A stretch of 64,000 bases of DNA, from contig NC_088210.1 of NCBI RefSeq assembly GCF_037126465.1, positions 11,554,011-11,618,010 on the forward strand. The letters run 5' to 3'. Both the position numbers and the translations under genes were made by a program. Of this stretch, positions 36,301-51,300 are shown piece after piece; the stretch's first letter is position 1; each line of letters opens with the position of its first letter. The DNA comes from Ornithodoros turicata (Eukaryota; Arthropoda; Arachnida; Ixodida; Argasidae). The notes beneath the pieces were generated by a model that saw only the letters and a program-made list of their open reading frames with translations, did not search any database and was not told the DNA's origin.

Positions 36301-39300
36301 CGCTTTCGTCACGGGTGCCAAATGGAGGTTCGCAAGGGTGCCGACGGTGGCCACCAGCTCGGCGCTGCGAAGAGATATCATGCCTCGCAGACTCGCACGA
36401 GTCCTGGGAACAGAAAAGGAAAATGCACATGCAAAGAAATGCAGAATACAGAAAAATGCGAAGAGCATGCATATGCGCAGGCTGCATGTGTCACCCTTGA
36501 CCCTCCAGAAATGGCTCCATGACATGACTCAATGGTCACTCCTCCATGCAGTGGACCGTCATTATCATTTAAGGTACCAGGTGGCTTCCCTCGCAGCTTT
36601 ACGTCACTTCAGCGGCGTCTACGACTCAACGTCGCATTTACCCCTGTGTTCCGGGTTAATCTGGGTTACAGTAACCGGGCGCTGTGCCCAGTTGGCCACA
36701 CCACGGCTACGATCTTCCATAACATCGAGGACTGTGACCGGTATACGTGTGAACTCCGGGTGTTTCGACGCCAACTTGAGCTCCGTGACCATAGACCATT
36801 CAGCTTGTCCAAAGTACTTGACCCATGGAGCTCCCCTGCGCATCAGTGGCGGGCTCTTCGCTCCCTTTTTGCTTTCATGCAAGCCGCTGGACTCCTCGAC
36901 AAGCGACTGGACTCCTCGAAGAGCTCTAAACAGAACTCCGACCTGTCGTCGCTTTGCGTTCACCATAATTCATCCTCTCATATTGACCTCTGTGAAGTGG
37001 CGTAGGGTCCTGCGGCTACCACGTGGAAACATCCCATGTCGTCTTCACTTCTCCGTCATTTATTGTTGTTGTTGCTGTTGCAAGCTACATCTCTCGCCAG
37101 AGGCGCCAATAATTTTACCTGATGTGTCCGTACACGCACTCTGCCTACCTTTTGCGTGTGCCCCGAAACAAGTACCACCAATGACACCAGGTAGTGACAC
37201 CAGTGTTGCGAGCTGAAGCAGGTTACGAATGGCGGTGTAGCCGATTTCTTCGAGGACAAGCATTCAGTTCAATTCAATATTTCGCTTTTCCCTTTCGGCT
37301 CGAAGGGGAAGCAAAAAGCCGAGGAGGCTTGACTAAGGCTCCCTTCCCAATGCACACTGTACAGCAGCAGTACAAAATGACAAAGTAACCGAACACAAAA
37401 TAACAATACATACAAAGTAACAAAACTAAATGCACAATGAGGATAAAGTGATTAGTCTACGTGTAGAATGAAGCTCAGGTTCTTTTGGGTCATTTATAAA
37501 GGATCCGGTGTAAGTCTAACATGCTCATTAAAGATTGAAGCGGACGTATGTTGTAGTGATTGTTTGCCGTAGTTCGTTCTACACGAAGGTGTACCCCACT
37601 GCTCATTACGAAATGAATAAGTAGGCACTCGTTTCTTTAAATTACATAATTTTAAGAAGCATGCGTTATTATTACGAGTGCATACTGAGTGCATCATCGT
37701 TAATCCGTACTTATAGAAGTTGGATGTAGGAATCACACTGTAATATTTGAACAAATCTGCATTACATAAAGAACCGACACAAGCAACCACTCCCAAGGCT
37801 CTCTTTCGTACGGCTTGGGTTTCATTTAAAATTCCTGTAGTACGTGCACCCCAAATGAGGAAGCAATAGTTATATCTCGAAATAAAATAATAATAATAAG
37901 GAATCTTACGTTTTCTTGTAAAAAAATAACAATATCTGCTTAATATTCCATTTACGCCAGCTTTCTTTATCTTACGTGCATGTTCCAAGTTAAACTGCCT
38001 GAAAATATCACCCCTAAAGTTTTAAAGGAAGATACTGTCTCGAGCTTTTTTCTATCATAGTAGAGTGGAACATTATCACTATCAACTTTCGGGCGAAAAA
38101 GCATTGTTTTTGGTTTGGTTGTATTGATGCGTAATGATTTACAGTCCGACCACGTTTTCAAATTCTGCAACGCGTTATTTGCTAAAACTTCGATTTCTGT
38201 TATTGATTGTCCAGAAAAAAAAAAGTAATGTTGTATCTTCCGCGTATTTAATAATATCCAAACCAAAGGACGGTATATATTAGGCTGCCTCGTGGAACCC
38301 CTGATTTGACGCACGCGATGTTAGACGTGATATATATCTATAGCAAGGAATAGCAAGCTGTTCTTTCTGGCTGACTTTTCCTATCAAAATAAATAGACTC
38401 CCCCCTAGATGGATGTACCTAGTAAACCTGCCACTGAATGAATATTTGTGGGCTCGTTTAGGGTGTGTTCAGACCGAACGAATATTGCAGCGTCACTGTG
38501 GATCAGAAGGGAACCACATATAGCTTCCCACTTGTCCCCTGTCGTAGCGCCACGAGCATTAGCTGGCGTCATGAAAGATGTACTATGCCTACAATACGCG
38601 TCTGCTCCGCGTCTGTTGCCTGGAAGCATTTCACGCTCAAGGACATTCCTGATAAGAACAAGGACATTCAAGGATAAGTGTGAGCAGGAATGTCCTCGAG
38701 TTGCCTGTAAGCATTTCACGCTCAAGGACTTGGACTTGGACTTGCACTTGGCGCAACTTCATCACGCATGATGCTCGATGCTCTGTGCCCTCGAAAAGAC
38801 GCATGAGGTGCAGAAGGTAAGGTGAGGTGAGGTGCGGCGTGGTCTAGTGGGTGACAGCGTCCTCTTGTTAGTGATAGCCAAGATCGTAATGCAGACCGGG
38901 AGAAAGTGGGTTCGAATCCCTCCACGGGCTGCGCTGCGTGATGCTTTCCTTCGGTTCCCAGTTGACTTTCCCCACACAGTTCCCCCTGAAGCAGTCCTCT
39001 GTTCCCCACTCCTTCCTGCTGTCCCCTCTGTATCTTTCCGCATATGTACGTCAGTTGCATCGCGGTGCGAACACGAAAAAAAAAACAAGTGCAAGAAGCG
39101 AGTGTGTGGCACATAAACAATGTGTAGCAGCAGTATGTACAGCATATATGTACACGTTTCTTCCACGGCAAGTCTGCAAGCAGAAGCATTTCGTCCAGCA
39201 AGCTTCAAGTTAACATACGGGTGTAGTTACGTGTATAAGCACCGATACGTTTATTGCACGCCAGGACGGGATATATTCCGTAGTGCAGCTCCGCCATGCG

Positions 39301-42300
39301 CGTGGATGACGTCGCAACGAAATGAGAGAGGCCTGAGAAACACGCAGGCACGACTTCCTGCACTCCGATCTGGGCACGTTAGAGCCCCCATCGTATTGAA
39401 ATGTACCTCCATCAGGATGCACGCCGGATGATGAGAAGATGATCTGCGTGGCCCTTTCTTCGGTGCTCTCTGCGTTGAGGTTGCAACAGCGTATCGATGT
39501 TTCGACGAGACTCGCAATTAATAGGTCGTTTCGTTGAGTGATGCGAGGTACTCGTCGCTGCCCTCCAGTTGGCCGCTACAGTTTGGCATATGGGTGAGTG
39601 CAACCGTCGTTGGCTTTCCGCAGATTTCATAACGCGAGCCGTAGTGACAAGAGTATATGCCAAAGGGATGAAACGATGCCGATGCTTGTGTCGATATCAT
39701 CGATATATACTCTTCGTGATCGATGTTGTCGGTGTTTTTGAAATGTGGACAGTTTTCTCGCGGGATACATCATTCATTAATGGTGTGACACACTACATAT
39801 AGCACGATGAACGCTTTTTTGGGTTTAAGTGACGTGCGTTCGGCCGTGCACAAAAGAGGCAACTTTGAGTGGAAAATTGCTCCTGTTCGTGGTAGTGCGC
39901 ATAGGCATGTACGCGCGCGTCCGGTCCGGTGTTCGGATACACCTTTCTGCACGAGCTGGTACCATATCGGACACGTCGAACTGCCTCACGTTCGGAGACG
40001 CCGCTCGTAACCACAGTTGCTTTACGGTGCTAACACGGAATGAAAAAAAAATAATAAAGGAAAGACGTTCAGAGGACCGCAGGGCGGCCCGTGAAACGGC
40101 CCTCGTGCCACAGCCTGATGCAGCGTATTACCGCTGCCACACACACGCGTTTCAGAGGTCCTTGAAATGAACGACGATCGAACTGAATAGTAATCGGACG
40201 CTGCTATACAGAGCCGCTTCCATTGCTGTCTGGGGTTTTCCCTGGGTTTTCCGGCAGACTTTCCAGACGAGTGCCGGCACGGTTCCCTTTGAAGTCGGCC
40301 CAGGACGCATACTAACCTCCCTGTCTCCCCCTCCTTCCTGCTGTCCTCTCTCCATATGTCCGCGTCTGTACGTCGCTCATAGCCACGTTCTAATCACTCG
40401 GAGGAAAATATTCCTTTTCTAATTATCTATGCCATTTGGGGATGAGAGATTGTATTCACTGCAATATCGTACGGAACGGATTGACGTCACACTGTTGCCT
40501 CAACATGTTTTTGGTGCGGAGTCTCCCTTTAATGTGGCTTTTACACCGGCTTTCAAACATCTCCTCGGTGTCGGCGCGTGCAGTCTCTGTTCCACGTGTG
40601 GTGTGCGCGGTGGCCTCCGTCACATCCTCCTGGTCTGCGGACAGTGTACGATCGCGAGCGCGCCCTCATGGAAACTGCTCTGCAACGCGTCGATCAACGC
40701 CAGTTCGACTTGGCCAAAATTGTCGGGCCATGGTCGGACCCCTCACGTCAGATGCAAGGCCGACGAGCTGTTGCTGAGTTCCTCTCGAGCACTGGACTAA
40801 TGGACGAACTCTAATAGGACACCTTTCCATCACCATCCCTTTCTCATCCCTTCCACAAGAGCAATGGGGCAGTGTACCGCCATAAGGGCGGTGAATGACC
40901 CACAACATCGTCATCCCATTTATGTGTGTGTCAGCTTCTTCTATTGTATTTCAGGCGCGGAAAGCTTTTTCTTTGTTAGCTCTTTCTCTCTGTTTTGAAC
41001 TGCTCCGTGAAAATGTGGTGAAGATTTCTCCGAAAATAAAGAAAAACAAGAACTTGAAAAGAATTTCTCCCTCCTCCTACCATTATCTGCTTCGTTCAGT
41101 GTGTTCTATTTTCCATTATACAGGGTGTTTGCTCTAACGTGTCCAGAAATTATATTTAAAGCGAGTGATAAAAGAAAAGCAAGTCTTATTACTTTTCTGC
41201 TCAACTCGCTGAAAAGTAGCGCTCCTTCCTGTTTTATTATTTTTTTATTTATTTTTTTTTTAAATTTCTGGACACATATAGAGGAAACACCCTGTATAAT
41301 GCGTCAGTTAATTGCAGCAAGGCTGTAAATTAACAGCGGCTTAACAGCTCCTGAAGCGCAATGCACAAACAACTGCCACGAATCGCCACGTAGCTATTTT
41401 TCCCTTTCATCGTCGTTATCATCATCATCGTCATCTCGCAGAGAAGGTAGCCCTCACCCCAGTTGTCAGTCAGTTGTTACGGTTAACCAACGTCCAGGCT
41501 ACTGATGCAGCGTCTGTTTCGTATGGTTTTCACGTGCATCAAAGCAAACAACTGCGATCGCTGTTAATGTTGGTGAGCAAGTGTTTGCACCTCGCTCGTG
41601 AGAACGGAAAGCGATCGTAAAACCGATGGCTAACAAAAGCCGTCGACGCGCGTTAAAGTGACTACAAGATTCCCAGAAATTCCCACAAAATGCTTGCTGA
41701 AAACTGCTCTTCCTGACGAGAAACGAGTACACCGCAAATCTCCCCCCCCCCCCCCTCAACAAAGCGGTGTTTCTGTAAGTGGCGCTCATGCATATATAGC
41801 CTTTTTTGTTGTGCTGTCTGGTTTCCACTATAGTCGCTAAATAAGCTTGGCTTCAGAGTATCGACACTGAGTTCCAAGAGCGAGCACGCGCCATGTTGTT
41901 TCCGCGCCACGGTAGCCACGCGCACGCGCACTTCAGGGGCCTTGCAGTGGGGCGTTGCAGAGCCATTTATAGGGAGAGTTTGGCCATTCTTTGATCTTTT
42001 GCCGCCTCATGGGAGGAGCTTATTTTGACGTCAGAGTCGTCGTTGCGCCGCCCAAAAAGCCTGAATCCGAGCGGAATCCGCTTATCAGCCATCTAGTCCG
42101 CGCCATATTGATGCTGTCCGCCAGCTGGTCGACACCTTCGTGGCCGTGTTGAATGTAATCTACAGGAATAACCGGCTTATGACCCACTGGCGCAAGTGAT
42201 AAGGGGGCTTTGTTGCCGAACAGAAAGAGTTCAAGGACGAAAGGCTTTCGAAGCAAGAAGTACGCACGTGTCTTCTCTCCTTGGATTGTAAACAACGATC

Positions 42301-45300
42301 AGCATCAATATGGCGTCTGCGACCGGTTGACGACTGGATAACAATAGAGCACGACGAGGGAGGTCGTTCGGCCGTGAAGTCGCATGACGCGCTTTAAGTT
42401 AGGCTCCTCCCAATGGCCAAACTCTCCCTATAAACGGCTCTGGGGCGTTGTAGCGGACGATGCCATCTATCGTGCGCGGGTGCAATGTTCCTTTCTCTTG
42501 CAAGCGCCTCATCAAGACTGACGACATTGAGCTCACCTTGACATCCTCGGGACGCTCTGGTGGATAATACATGGATTATCGCGCAACAGTCATACACGCT
42601 TCTTTATCCCAAAAGGAGCATTATGTTAGCTGTCTTTGATCCTCGAATGAGGATGGTATCCGTGTGGTGGTGCGGCAAAAAGATGGCGCTACTGCTCTCA
42701 GTGTCGATACTCCGAAATGAAGCTTATTTAGTGACTAGTTTCCACACGGCGCGTCGTAGCAACTCCACCACGGACGAAGCGCCATCTCTAGAGCGACGTG
42801 ACGTAACAATTAAGAGTCCGTGCTTTCAGCGCCCCCTATCGATGCAGACGAACGATGAGCCGACATCAGTCGCATGGACAGCAGCTGGTAGCCACAGAAA
42901 GTCCGTTCCAAAATAGTCTTCGGCGATTGGTTGACATCTTGGCTGGCTTCTTCGATTGGCTGACTTTATGTCCACGTGCGAAAGTGTGAGACATGGAGGA
43001 AGGAAAGAGAGGAGGAGCCCTATTGCGCCGAGAAGTCAAGCCGAGATTGGGGGCCACTCCAGTGACACCACCGCTAGCTTTCCGGTTTCGGTTACATACA
43101 TCGCTATGGGAGCCACCAACGCATAGTTTCGGAATACGTACTTGGAGAGGTGTTGTGGTAGCGCGCGAATGTGGCCCCCAAAGTGGCGCGTGCAAACAGA
43201 CCTCATTGGGCTATTCGGATAACGTGACTCCCGCATCGTTCCAAAGAAGCTACAGCTCATCTCCTATCCTTACGTCACTTGCCCCACGGTTCTCTCTTGT
43301 GTCAAAGAGCCGTTGGGGCGCCTCCTTTTCCTTTTTCCTCCATGGCGTGAGAGGAGGCATCAAGCAGGCCTATTGCGTCTGTAGGGGGCGATGGCCGTAC
43401 GCCTCACCCAGAGCCGTTTATGAGGAGAGTTTGGCCATTGGGAGGAGCCTGTCCGAAAGCGCGCCATCTCACGTCACACGATGGGCGGCCATTTTGGGGC
43501 ACTGGCGCAGCCTTGAAATCCCCCCGTGCCGCCACCGCTCGCCTTTCATCCCGGGCAAGTGGGCGGAGCGATGACGCGGTTCTGACGTCACGTTGGCTCC
43601 CCTTCTCGGGGCGGCAAAAGACCGCAGAATGGCCAAACTCTCCCCATAAACGGCTCTGACATCACCTCGTTAGACCCAGTGGTATTATGTGTGCAATGTA
43701 GTTTTGCCGCCGTACTTGACGGGCAATGCGAAGTTATTGGGTGTCTACTTCGACACAGTGTTGCCCGCAATTTTCAATTTTGATTTTCTAGAAAAGTGTG
43801 AGTTTGATTGGGACGAAATTTGTGGCGTTAGAGTCCTGAGGGCTCATGTTGGTGAATGAACTCATTTTATGAGATTGCGGCGGGTGTGCCACGATATCAC
43901 ACCGTCCAAAATCCCAGACCTCAAATGGAGTATACCAAAATACCCAAATTCTATGATCAAAGTTTAGTATATTCGCTTGGTCAGAGAATATGGTCGTGTT
44001 ACAAAATAGGATATCACTGGGCAACGTGTCAGCTGTCACGTGTTTTCGAGATCCGTCCAAGCCGTTTTAGCCAATGAAATGCACATTTTAGCTAGGGTTA
44101 CGCTTTGCAGGACGGACGCGCTGGAAATACACAATACGAAGCGACTTTGGTTAGTCTATGGTTAGGTGAGACCAATATAGTGACTGAAGCGACACCTATA
44201 AGGTTAGTCGAAGACTGTTGACTCCAATCCGCCGCGCGTGTTCAGGCGGCGCTGGCATTAGACTGTGCTAATTTGGGATTTTGACACTGCGGGTTCGTAA
44301 TCGTGAGATTTCGGGATGCCCACATTGTACCCCTGGGGGATACCCCCGGGTACCTTTAAACTTTTCCTAATTAAGTTCGTTTCCACACCAAAAAGGAGTC
44401 AAGAGGCTTGTGAGGAACGCCGAGGAACTTCGCAAGAGCATCGTCAAAGATTCTCTGAATGAAGAATCCAGATATAATCGACTGGTACAAGAACTTCCGG
44501 GGTTCAACTGGCTCGAGCAGAAGATCATGGGCCACACTTCTGTGCCCGTGAAAGCTCCGCTCACGGCACCTCCACCGCTCAACGGGAAAGAGGTAAAACA
44601 CATACCATAGTATGCAAGTGTGCATAAAACATACATGTACATGTGTAATGACTTACATGTGCACATACAATGCGTTTTTTTTAAATTTTTTATAATAAAG
44701 TTGTAAGATCTAGTGCGGTTTTCACAGGGAGGGTCATGTGACCAGCCGAACATCCTGTGAGAAAGAGCACGGAACTTCCGGACGGCTAATTAACTAATGA
44801 ACTAGAACTCATTAACTAACATATCAATTAGATGTTTTCGCGGAAAACTGCGAAATAGCAGAATTAGAGCCATACATTAGTTGAAGGGGTTGGGACACAT
44901 CTCATAGATGTGGTTCATTACTTGCATTACGGACGCATTGTACAGCTCCCGTCAACCTTAATAATAACACTGGGAAAAATGAGGTCTCGTTCCCGAGATT
45001 ACAGCAACCCTTGGGGTCATGAGGAAACCTGAATTGGACAAAATTATTCTGTTAGTTTAATGCAAGGATTTTGTTCACTTAACATTCCCCCAGTGCCCTC
45101 AAGGTGGCTGTTACCACGCTCGCAAATGAGACTCTTTTTTTTTCGGTGTTATTATTAATGTTGACGGGAGCTGTACTACATGCCAGAATATACTGTGCGT
45201 ATTTAGCGAGATACAAGCCCTCGAACACATACCCAGCGCAGACGTCACAGGGCTCAGAGTGGCGTCCATTCCTATTGGGCAGTCGTAAGCACGTGACTTC

Positions 45301-48300
45301 TCGTGGGCTGCCTCACTGGCGGCGGCGAGCTCTGTGATGTCAGAGCCGCGTGAGTTTCGGTATTCGCGGTGCCCATTTTCTCCGCTTCTATAACACTCTT
45401 CGCTGTGAAACTTTCAATGCAGGTTCACATCGGTGGGAAGCACCGTCTTTTGTGTTTACCTGGGGTATCGGGAGATCGTTGCGGAACAATGCCGCAGGCA
45501 AAAGTAAAGAGCAAAAAAAAAGAACATTGGGGGAGGCGTCACTTCAGTGCTAAAAAAACAAAAAAAAACAAAGCAGCGGAAAGCAGGGCAAAAACACGGA
45601 ACGAAGACCCATGTAGACTTCGTCTCTATAGCAATCCTTTGTGTGATCTCAGTTGACTCGCGACGTAAACACCCAATTATTATTATTATTATCAATCCTT
45701 CCGTGAAAGTCAAATAACAATACCTCAATAGAATCGCTAGAATAAAACGTTGCTATTACAAATCAAAAAGGTGCATGTGGGCTGGTGCACTGTGACTGTG
45801 GTAACGTGTCGTTGAGTCTGAAGAAAGCATGCATCTTTTGGTCTGCTTTATCTCTTGTCTTTTTTTTTTTTTTGAGCTTTTCAGTACAACATTACGTTTG
45901 ACAGATCTAAATAAATACTCGTATACCTGAGTACGCGAAAAGACTGCCATCCTCACCCAGGTTTTCTCCCAACAGAAATGTTCCGACGGAGAAGTCAAGG
46001 GTTCCCCCTCTGTTGACATCCTCAGCAGATCGATGTCGGAGATTCAGGATGAAGTTTGCACAGAGACGAACGAAGGGGAAACGATAAAGTGAGTCACCTG
46101 TACAGCGAAATATATTACTTCAATGCAGGATGCAGCACTTGCAAAGCAGCACTGGTGCTATAATTTAGCGGAAGTTCCGTGGCCGTTTCCGCTCTCTCCC
46201 ACCATGGCGCCTCCGAACTTCTGTCCTCCTTTCCTTCTCTCTGGCCACATCAACATATTCACATCACGTGCATCCACAGTCGTTTACGGGCACAATATCT
46301 GAGCAAAAACAGAGACATACCCGGTCTTCCACATGGATTCAGCACCCTCAGACCCTGTTACGTAACGCCCTCTCCTTGTTGCCCACTGTTCCCTTTCGAC
46401 ACAGCGTCAGTCACGACCACCGTGGTCACGACCTACTAGATTATAGCGACCGTATCAAACGGACCCCTTCCCAGCGCCGCATTTAAAGGCTAGCGGTGGC
46501 GCTGCTCATCGGCCCGGTTATTGCTTCCTCAATTTCTACAGTACTCTGTACTTTAGCTTACCTTAGTATTTTTGTACAAGTGATGGATGTCCCACGAGAG
46601 ATGCTTCCTTCTAAAGTTGATTATCATCATCATTCCACGCGTTTTCGTATGAGCTATTGTTGTCGTCTGCTACGGTGATCGTGCGTCCGCTTCTGCGCGT
46701 TCAAAATTCAAATTTCCATCGTCCAATCATGATGCAGATCTCGCGGGCCGATGAGTAGCGCCCCTAGCGGGTCGTGCAGACGGGCCCCTCCTTGGGTTTG
46801 CCGATTGTGAAGTGGTCGTAAGTGGTCAAATCTAGTAAGTCGTGCTGTCAACACGTATACTGTGTTTGGTGAAGTACAGCTTGCGACATACAGGAATCGA
46901 CAGCTTGTGGTTTATCCGGCCTGGAATCTCCAGGCGTGGCAAGACTGTTTCTTTGGACTAATAAACGCGCACTGGGAAGCACACCGTACGTTTCTATTGT
47001 CGGCAGAAACATTCTTCCAACACCTGAAGATTTCAGAGGAGATCAACCACAAGCTCTCGATTCGAAACAATACGTCGCAAGCTGTATAAATCGGGGTATA
47101 TATGGTTGCTTAATTTCGTTTTTGTTTGTGTTTTTCAGATGCGTCTCAACCCAGACCGAGCTCTCACGGAACACTCCCACATCAGGTACTCAAATACAGA
47201 TTGACATGTATATATATACACGGACGCATTAACATAATGTAATCAAACGCTACATACGGGGTTTCTCCAGTAATACGTATCGACATTTTTGAAAATAACC
47301 CAGCTTTCTACGTGAGTGGAACCAACTGATTGTTGTTATCGGTCGTTCGTGTATCGTAGCCGACAGAATTCTTCCATTGCACCTAATTAATTAATGAATT
47401 AATTAGATAAGGCTAATCGCCTATTTTTGTTTAAGTACTGGTGTAAGGCCCGAGGTGTCAATTCGAAAGTTATATAGAGTGTTGGTGTTTACAACAGGGT
47501 ATAGCTGGACCGTAGATTCTAAATATCGGTAGTGACCGAAGAACATCGAAGTACCAGGTAGACACGCGTCCTAACAACCTCATCCAAGGCATACACTCTT
47601 TCAGGTTATGCGGACCAAACTTCAATCTCGAAGATGGATTTCAAATCCAGGCCGCCTTTCATAGGTGGCACTCTCTGTTCAGCTTCGCTGTCTCCGCCGT
47701 CACATCCGAGATTTGTTAAGGTCCCGGAGGGAACCGTTAACCCGCAGGAAAGTGGGAAAACATGGCAACCTCCCCACCACCCTCCAGGAATCCCCAACGG
47801 AATAGGGAGGCAGCGAGGGTACGGAATACGCTCTCCAAACAACAGTGAGTAACCTTTGAAGTGTCACTACGTGTCCAGCCTACGGCAAGCAGTTCTACCA
47901 CCATCACTCACCACCAGGGGAGCCGATAGGCAATTTTTAGGGGAGGGGCAAGATCTCGGACCCGGGCGCCACTGCACAGTCCCCCAACTGCAACACCACC
48001 TATAGATGCAGAAAACCTGCGCGGTCGTCGACGTGACGTAACATTGAGGATCAGCCAATGAGGATCGTGTTTTCAATGGCCGTAGCCAATCACGAACGTG
48101 CACCGTCGTCTGCGAGTTGCGATCGAACGTCCCCGTGTACTAAAAGGGAAAACTTGGAAATAAAGCGAAAAACGGTCTCAATCTTTCTCAAAACTGATTT
48201 TCTGGAAAGCCGTCTTGCGCTCTCTGTCTAAATATTTAGGTCTGCAGGTTCCAGGAATCAGCTGCAACCATTTGCGGGTTCTTCAATTCGCAGAACGGTG

Positions 48301-51300
48301 AATCGCAGTAGCAGACGGATTCTGACTCTTAATTGAAAGAGGGAGAGGATGCAATGCGTAGGCTTTCTCAATATAGGTGGTGTTGCCCCGGGGGAGGGTG
48401 TCGTTCTACCGCTCACTCTTACGCAATAACTCTGAGTACCATCAGTGACGTCCGTCATTGGAACGCTCCCGCAACTTGTTGGTGCCTGAGATGTTGCTTT
48501 TCGTTGGATTACTACAAGTTAGACGACTTGAGCACCGAGAGCCGGCAGGCCCCTGGCAAAGTCAGGAAAAAAAAAACAAATAAACTCTGAACCGGGGGGG
48601 GGGGGGGGTCAAGTATCCCCTTTCCCCCTTAACGGCTCCCATGCTCATAACCACTAGCCACCATCTGATGTCTTCAGAACCTTACCAAATTTGCGTGATT
48701 GCAATCCACGTACGCGTCTCACGCTGTGTTGTCCCAAAATATTGCCTCCTTTTACGTGACGCTGAAGTATCATATTATATATTATTTTATAGTCTTGGGA
48801 AATATGACGTCATACAGTGCCCAACCCACCAAAGCGCCTGGCAACATTGCTCCTCGATGTTCGATTTCCGTCCCCTCACCACAGGTGCTGGCAGTCTTCT
48901 ACAGGTGGCGCGTAGAGCGGAAACGCGAGCTGTTGCTAGGTGACATATGGCGGGAGTCCCGATGGCATCACCTACTCTTGGAGAATCCGAAACTATGTAG
49001 TTTTGTCGGGTTCTTTAAAAAGTTCGGCGAAGCGCGTGCAGTGTTCGCTGACGTCAAATATATTTTGGGTATCGAGCCTTTGACGAAACCTGATTTATTT
49101 ACTTATACTGTATTTATTAGAGCCCCTTTCACACTTTTGCGTTCCAATGTGTGTGAGCGTTTGCGTTGCAATGCATTGATATGCGTTGGGCTGTTCACAT
49201 ACAGGCTGTTCCACCTAACGTGAAAAAGAAATCGTATTAAAAAAACGTATACCTGTCTGAACATTACAGGGTCAACGCTAGTTATCTCGTGGGAGATTTT
49301 GCCATGACTTCTGAGCACTTTTATCAAAGCACTTTTATTTAATTCGCGAGAAATGGAAATTCTCCATTTGATCTCAGAAAGTGTACTCTACCCGAGAAAC
49401 GTCATCATGACGTCAATAGACAGACTGAAACCGAAACAAATCGGAAGGGGAGGGCTGGCTTCCACTAGTGCGCAATTGTTCGCTGCCTCCTATGAAAGAA
49501 AAGCAGGACCGAAGGTCGCGTCCCTTTCAGGGACCATCGTAACCCACTCAAGACCCTGACCTTCGGGCGCGACGCCCCTAGCTTCGAGCGTAGTTCAAGT
49601 CTACCAAATTGGGGGCGCTGTCGAACACTGTGACGTCATTTGTTTGCAAACAGGGAGAGGTCTATTTAGCCTCCTTATCTCCAACGGCGCATGTAGTTGA
49701 CGGACTTGATATATTTTCCTTCTTGAACACGACTATAGTAGAACGTTTTAGTACATCGTCCGTTATCGGCTTTGCGTACGGAAGGATAGCGTTGATGGTA
49801 CGGCGCACGCCCATAGCAGAAAGAGAGCTTTGGGCAGTGCGCAGATCCACGAACGCTACCTGTAACACACGCTATCGCCTTTGCGTACGTAAGGAATAGC
49901 TTTTGGGGATTCTACGCACGCGCAAAACAAAACAAAGCCTCAGGCAGTGCGCTAGAACCACCACGCTAAACCTTGCGTACGTAAAGGCCATAGCGAACGC
50001 TGCGTGAAACTCACTATTACTTGCTTCCGTTGATCATATATTGTTGATTGATGATCATATTATACTTTTGTCTTCGCAGGTGACACGGACATTATGTACA
50101 TAGGAGAAGTCGGGAAGGATACGAGGAACGAGAACCGGAAGTACCCTGGTGCAGAAAACCACGCTCAAGCTTCACATCCCCCACAACCCGTACCACGACC
50201 GAATGAAGGGCTGCAACACGCCATGGCGTTCGACGCTCAACAAAGGGCTCTAGTCGAAGCCCAGCGCCAACTCTTCCCTTGGTTTTACCGACCAGATGGT
50301 AGCGGCCCTCCACCCCTATCTCCAACAGGAGTTCCACAAGGTCCACTACACGGACTCACAGAGATGTGCCAGCAAGGCTCTGCAGTTCCAAATGCCGCTT
50401 GTATGTCGGACCGAATGTATGGCCCACCTTACATCCGGATGGCACAGAAGGCGTACCAGTCCGTTCCGCTTGTTCCGCATGGTGACGGGTCCGCCCGAAT
50501 GAATCCTATGTTCTCGTACTTTGGGTTGCCCCGTGTCTTTATGCCCCCTTACCAGCGGCCAAGTGTTCAGCAGCCGAACGACGGTCACGTGACGAATGGT
50601 GGAACCAGTGCTCCTCAGGACAAGAGTACCGTTGGCCTAAGGGTGCCAAAGAGCAGTGAGCTTCAAAAAGAACTACAAAAGAACCAGAGGGACCTTAAAC
50701 CAACTCAGGATCGTGTGTCTCATCCGTCGAGACCATCCGTTGCTGTCGCTCCTCAATACAACGCTCAGCCACCGTATCCTACACCTCGGCGACCCTCGGC
50801 TGACCGTGTGAACACCATGAGGACTCCTCCCGAAGCGCACTGCGCGAGCCCAACGAAACGCACGGAGTGCGCCGAACTTCCTCCGCTGACGATTGTTCGT
50901 TCCCAACCCACGTTACGCCAAGAACCAGCAACAATTTCGCCGGCCACTCCCGAAAGACACACTCCGGACAAGAACGACGTTACGCAGAGCCCGGAGCAAG
51001 AGTTGCGCAAGAGGAAAGAGGAGCTGCAGTACTTGGACCACCTCGCCTCGCAAAAGGAGGCAGAATACGAGCGACTTGTTCACATGAGAGCCGAGAAGCT
51101 ACGGATGTTGACGGAACTTGAGAATCGCATAAGGGCTACGAATGAGACCGAAAAGCAGCAGGCGCAGAAGAGCCCTCCCACCATTGTGCCGCTTGTTCCG
51201 TACTTTCACCAGGGCACGCGGGCCTACAAAGAGCCGAGATCAGACTCCGAAGGCTCCCACCCTCCCAGGCCCCGTCCGAAGTACGACAACGAACTGCAAA

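Noticed and set aside
42993..43574. 193-residue + strand frame
   Set aside because: It runs across a MITE boundary at 43409 and shows no domain or splice pattern.
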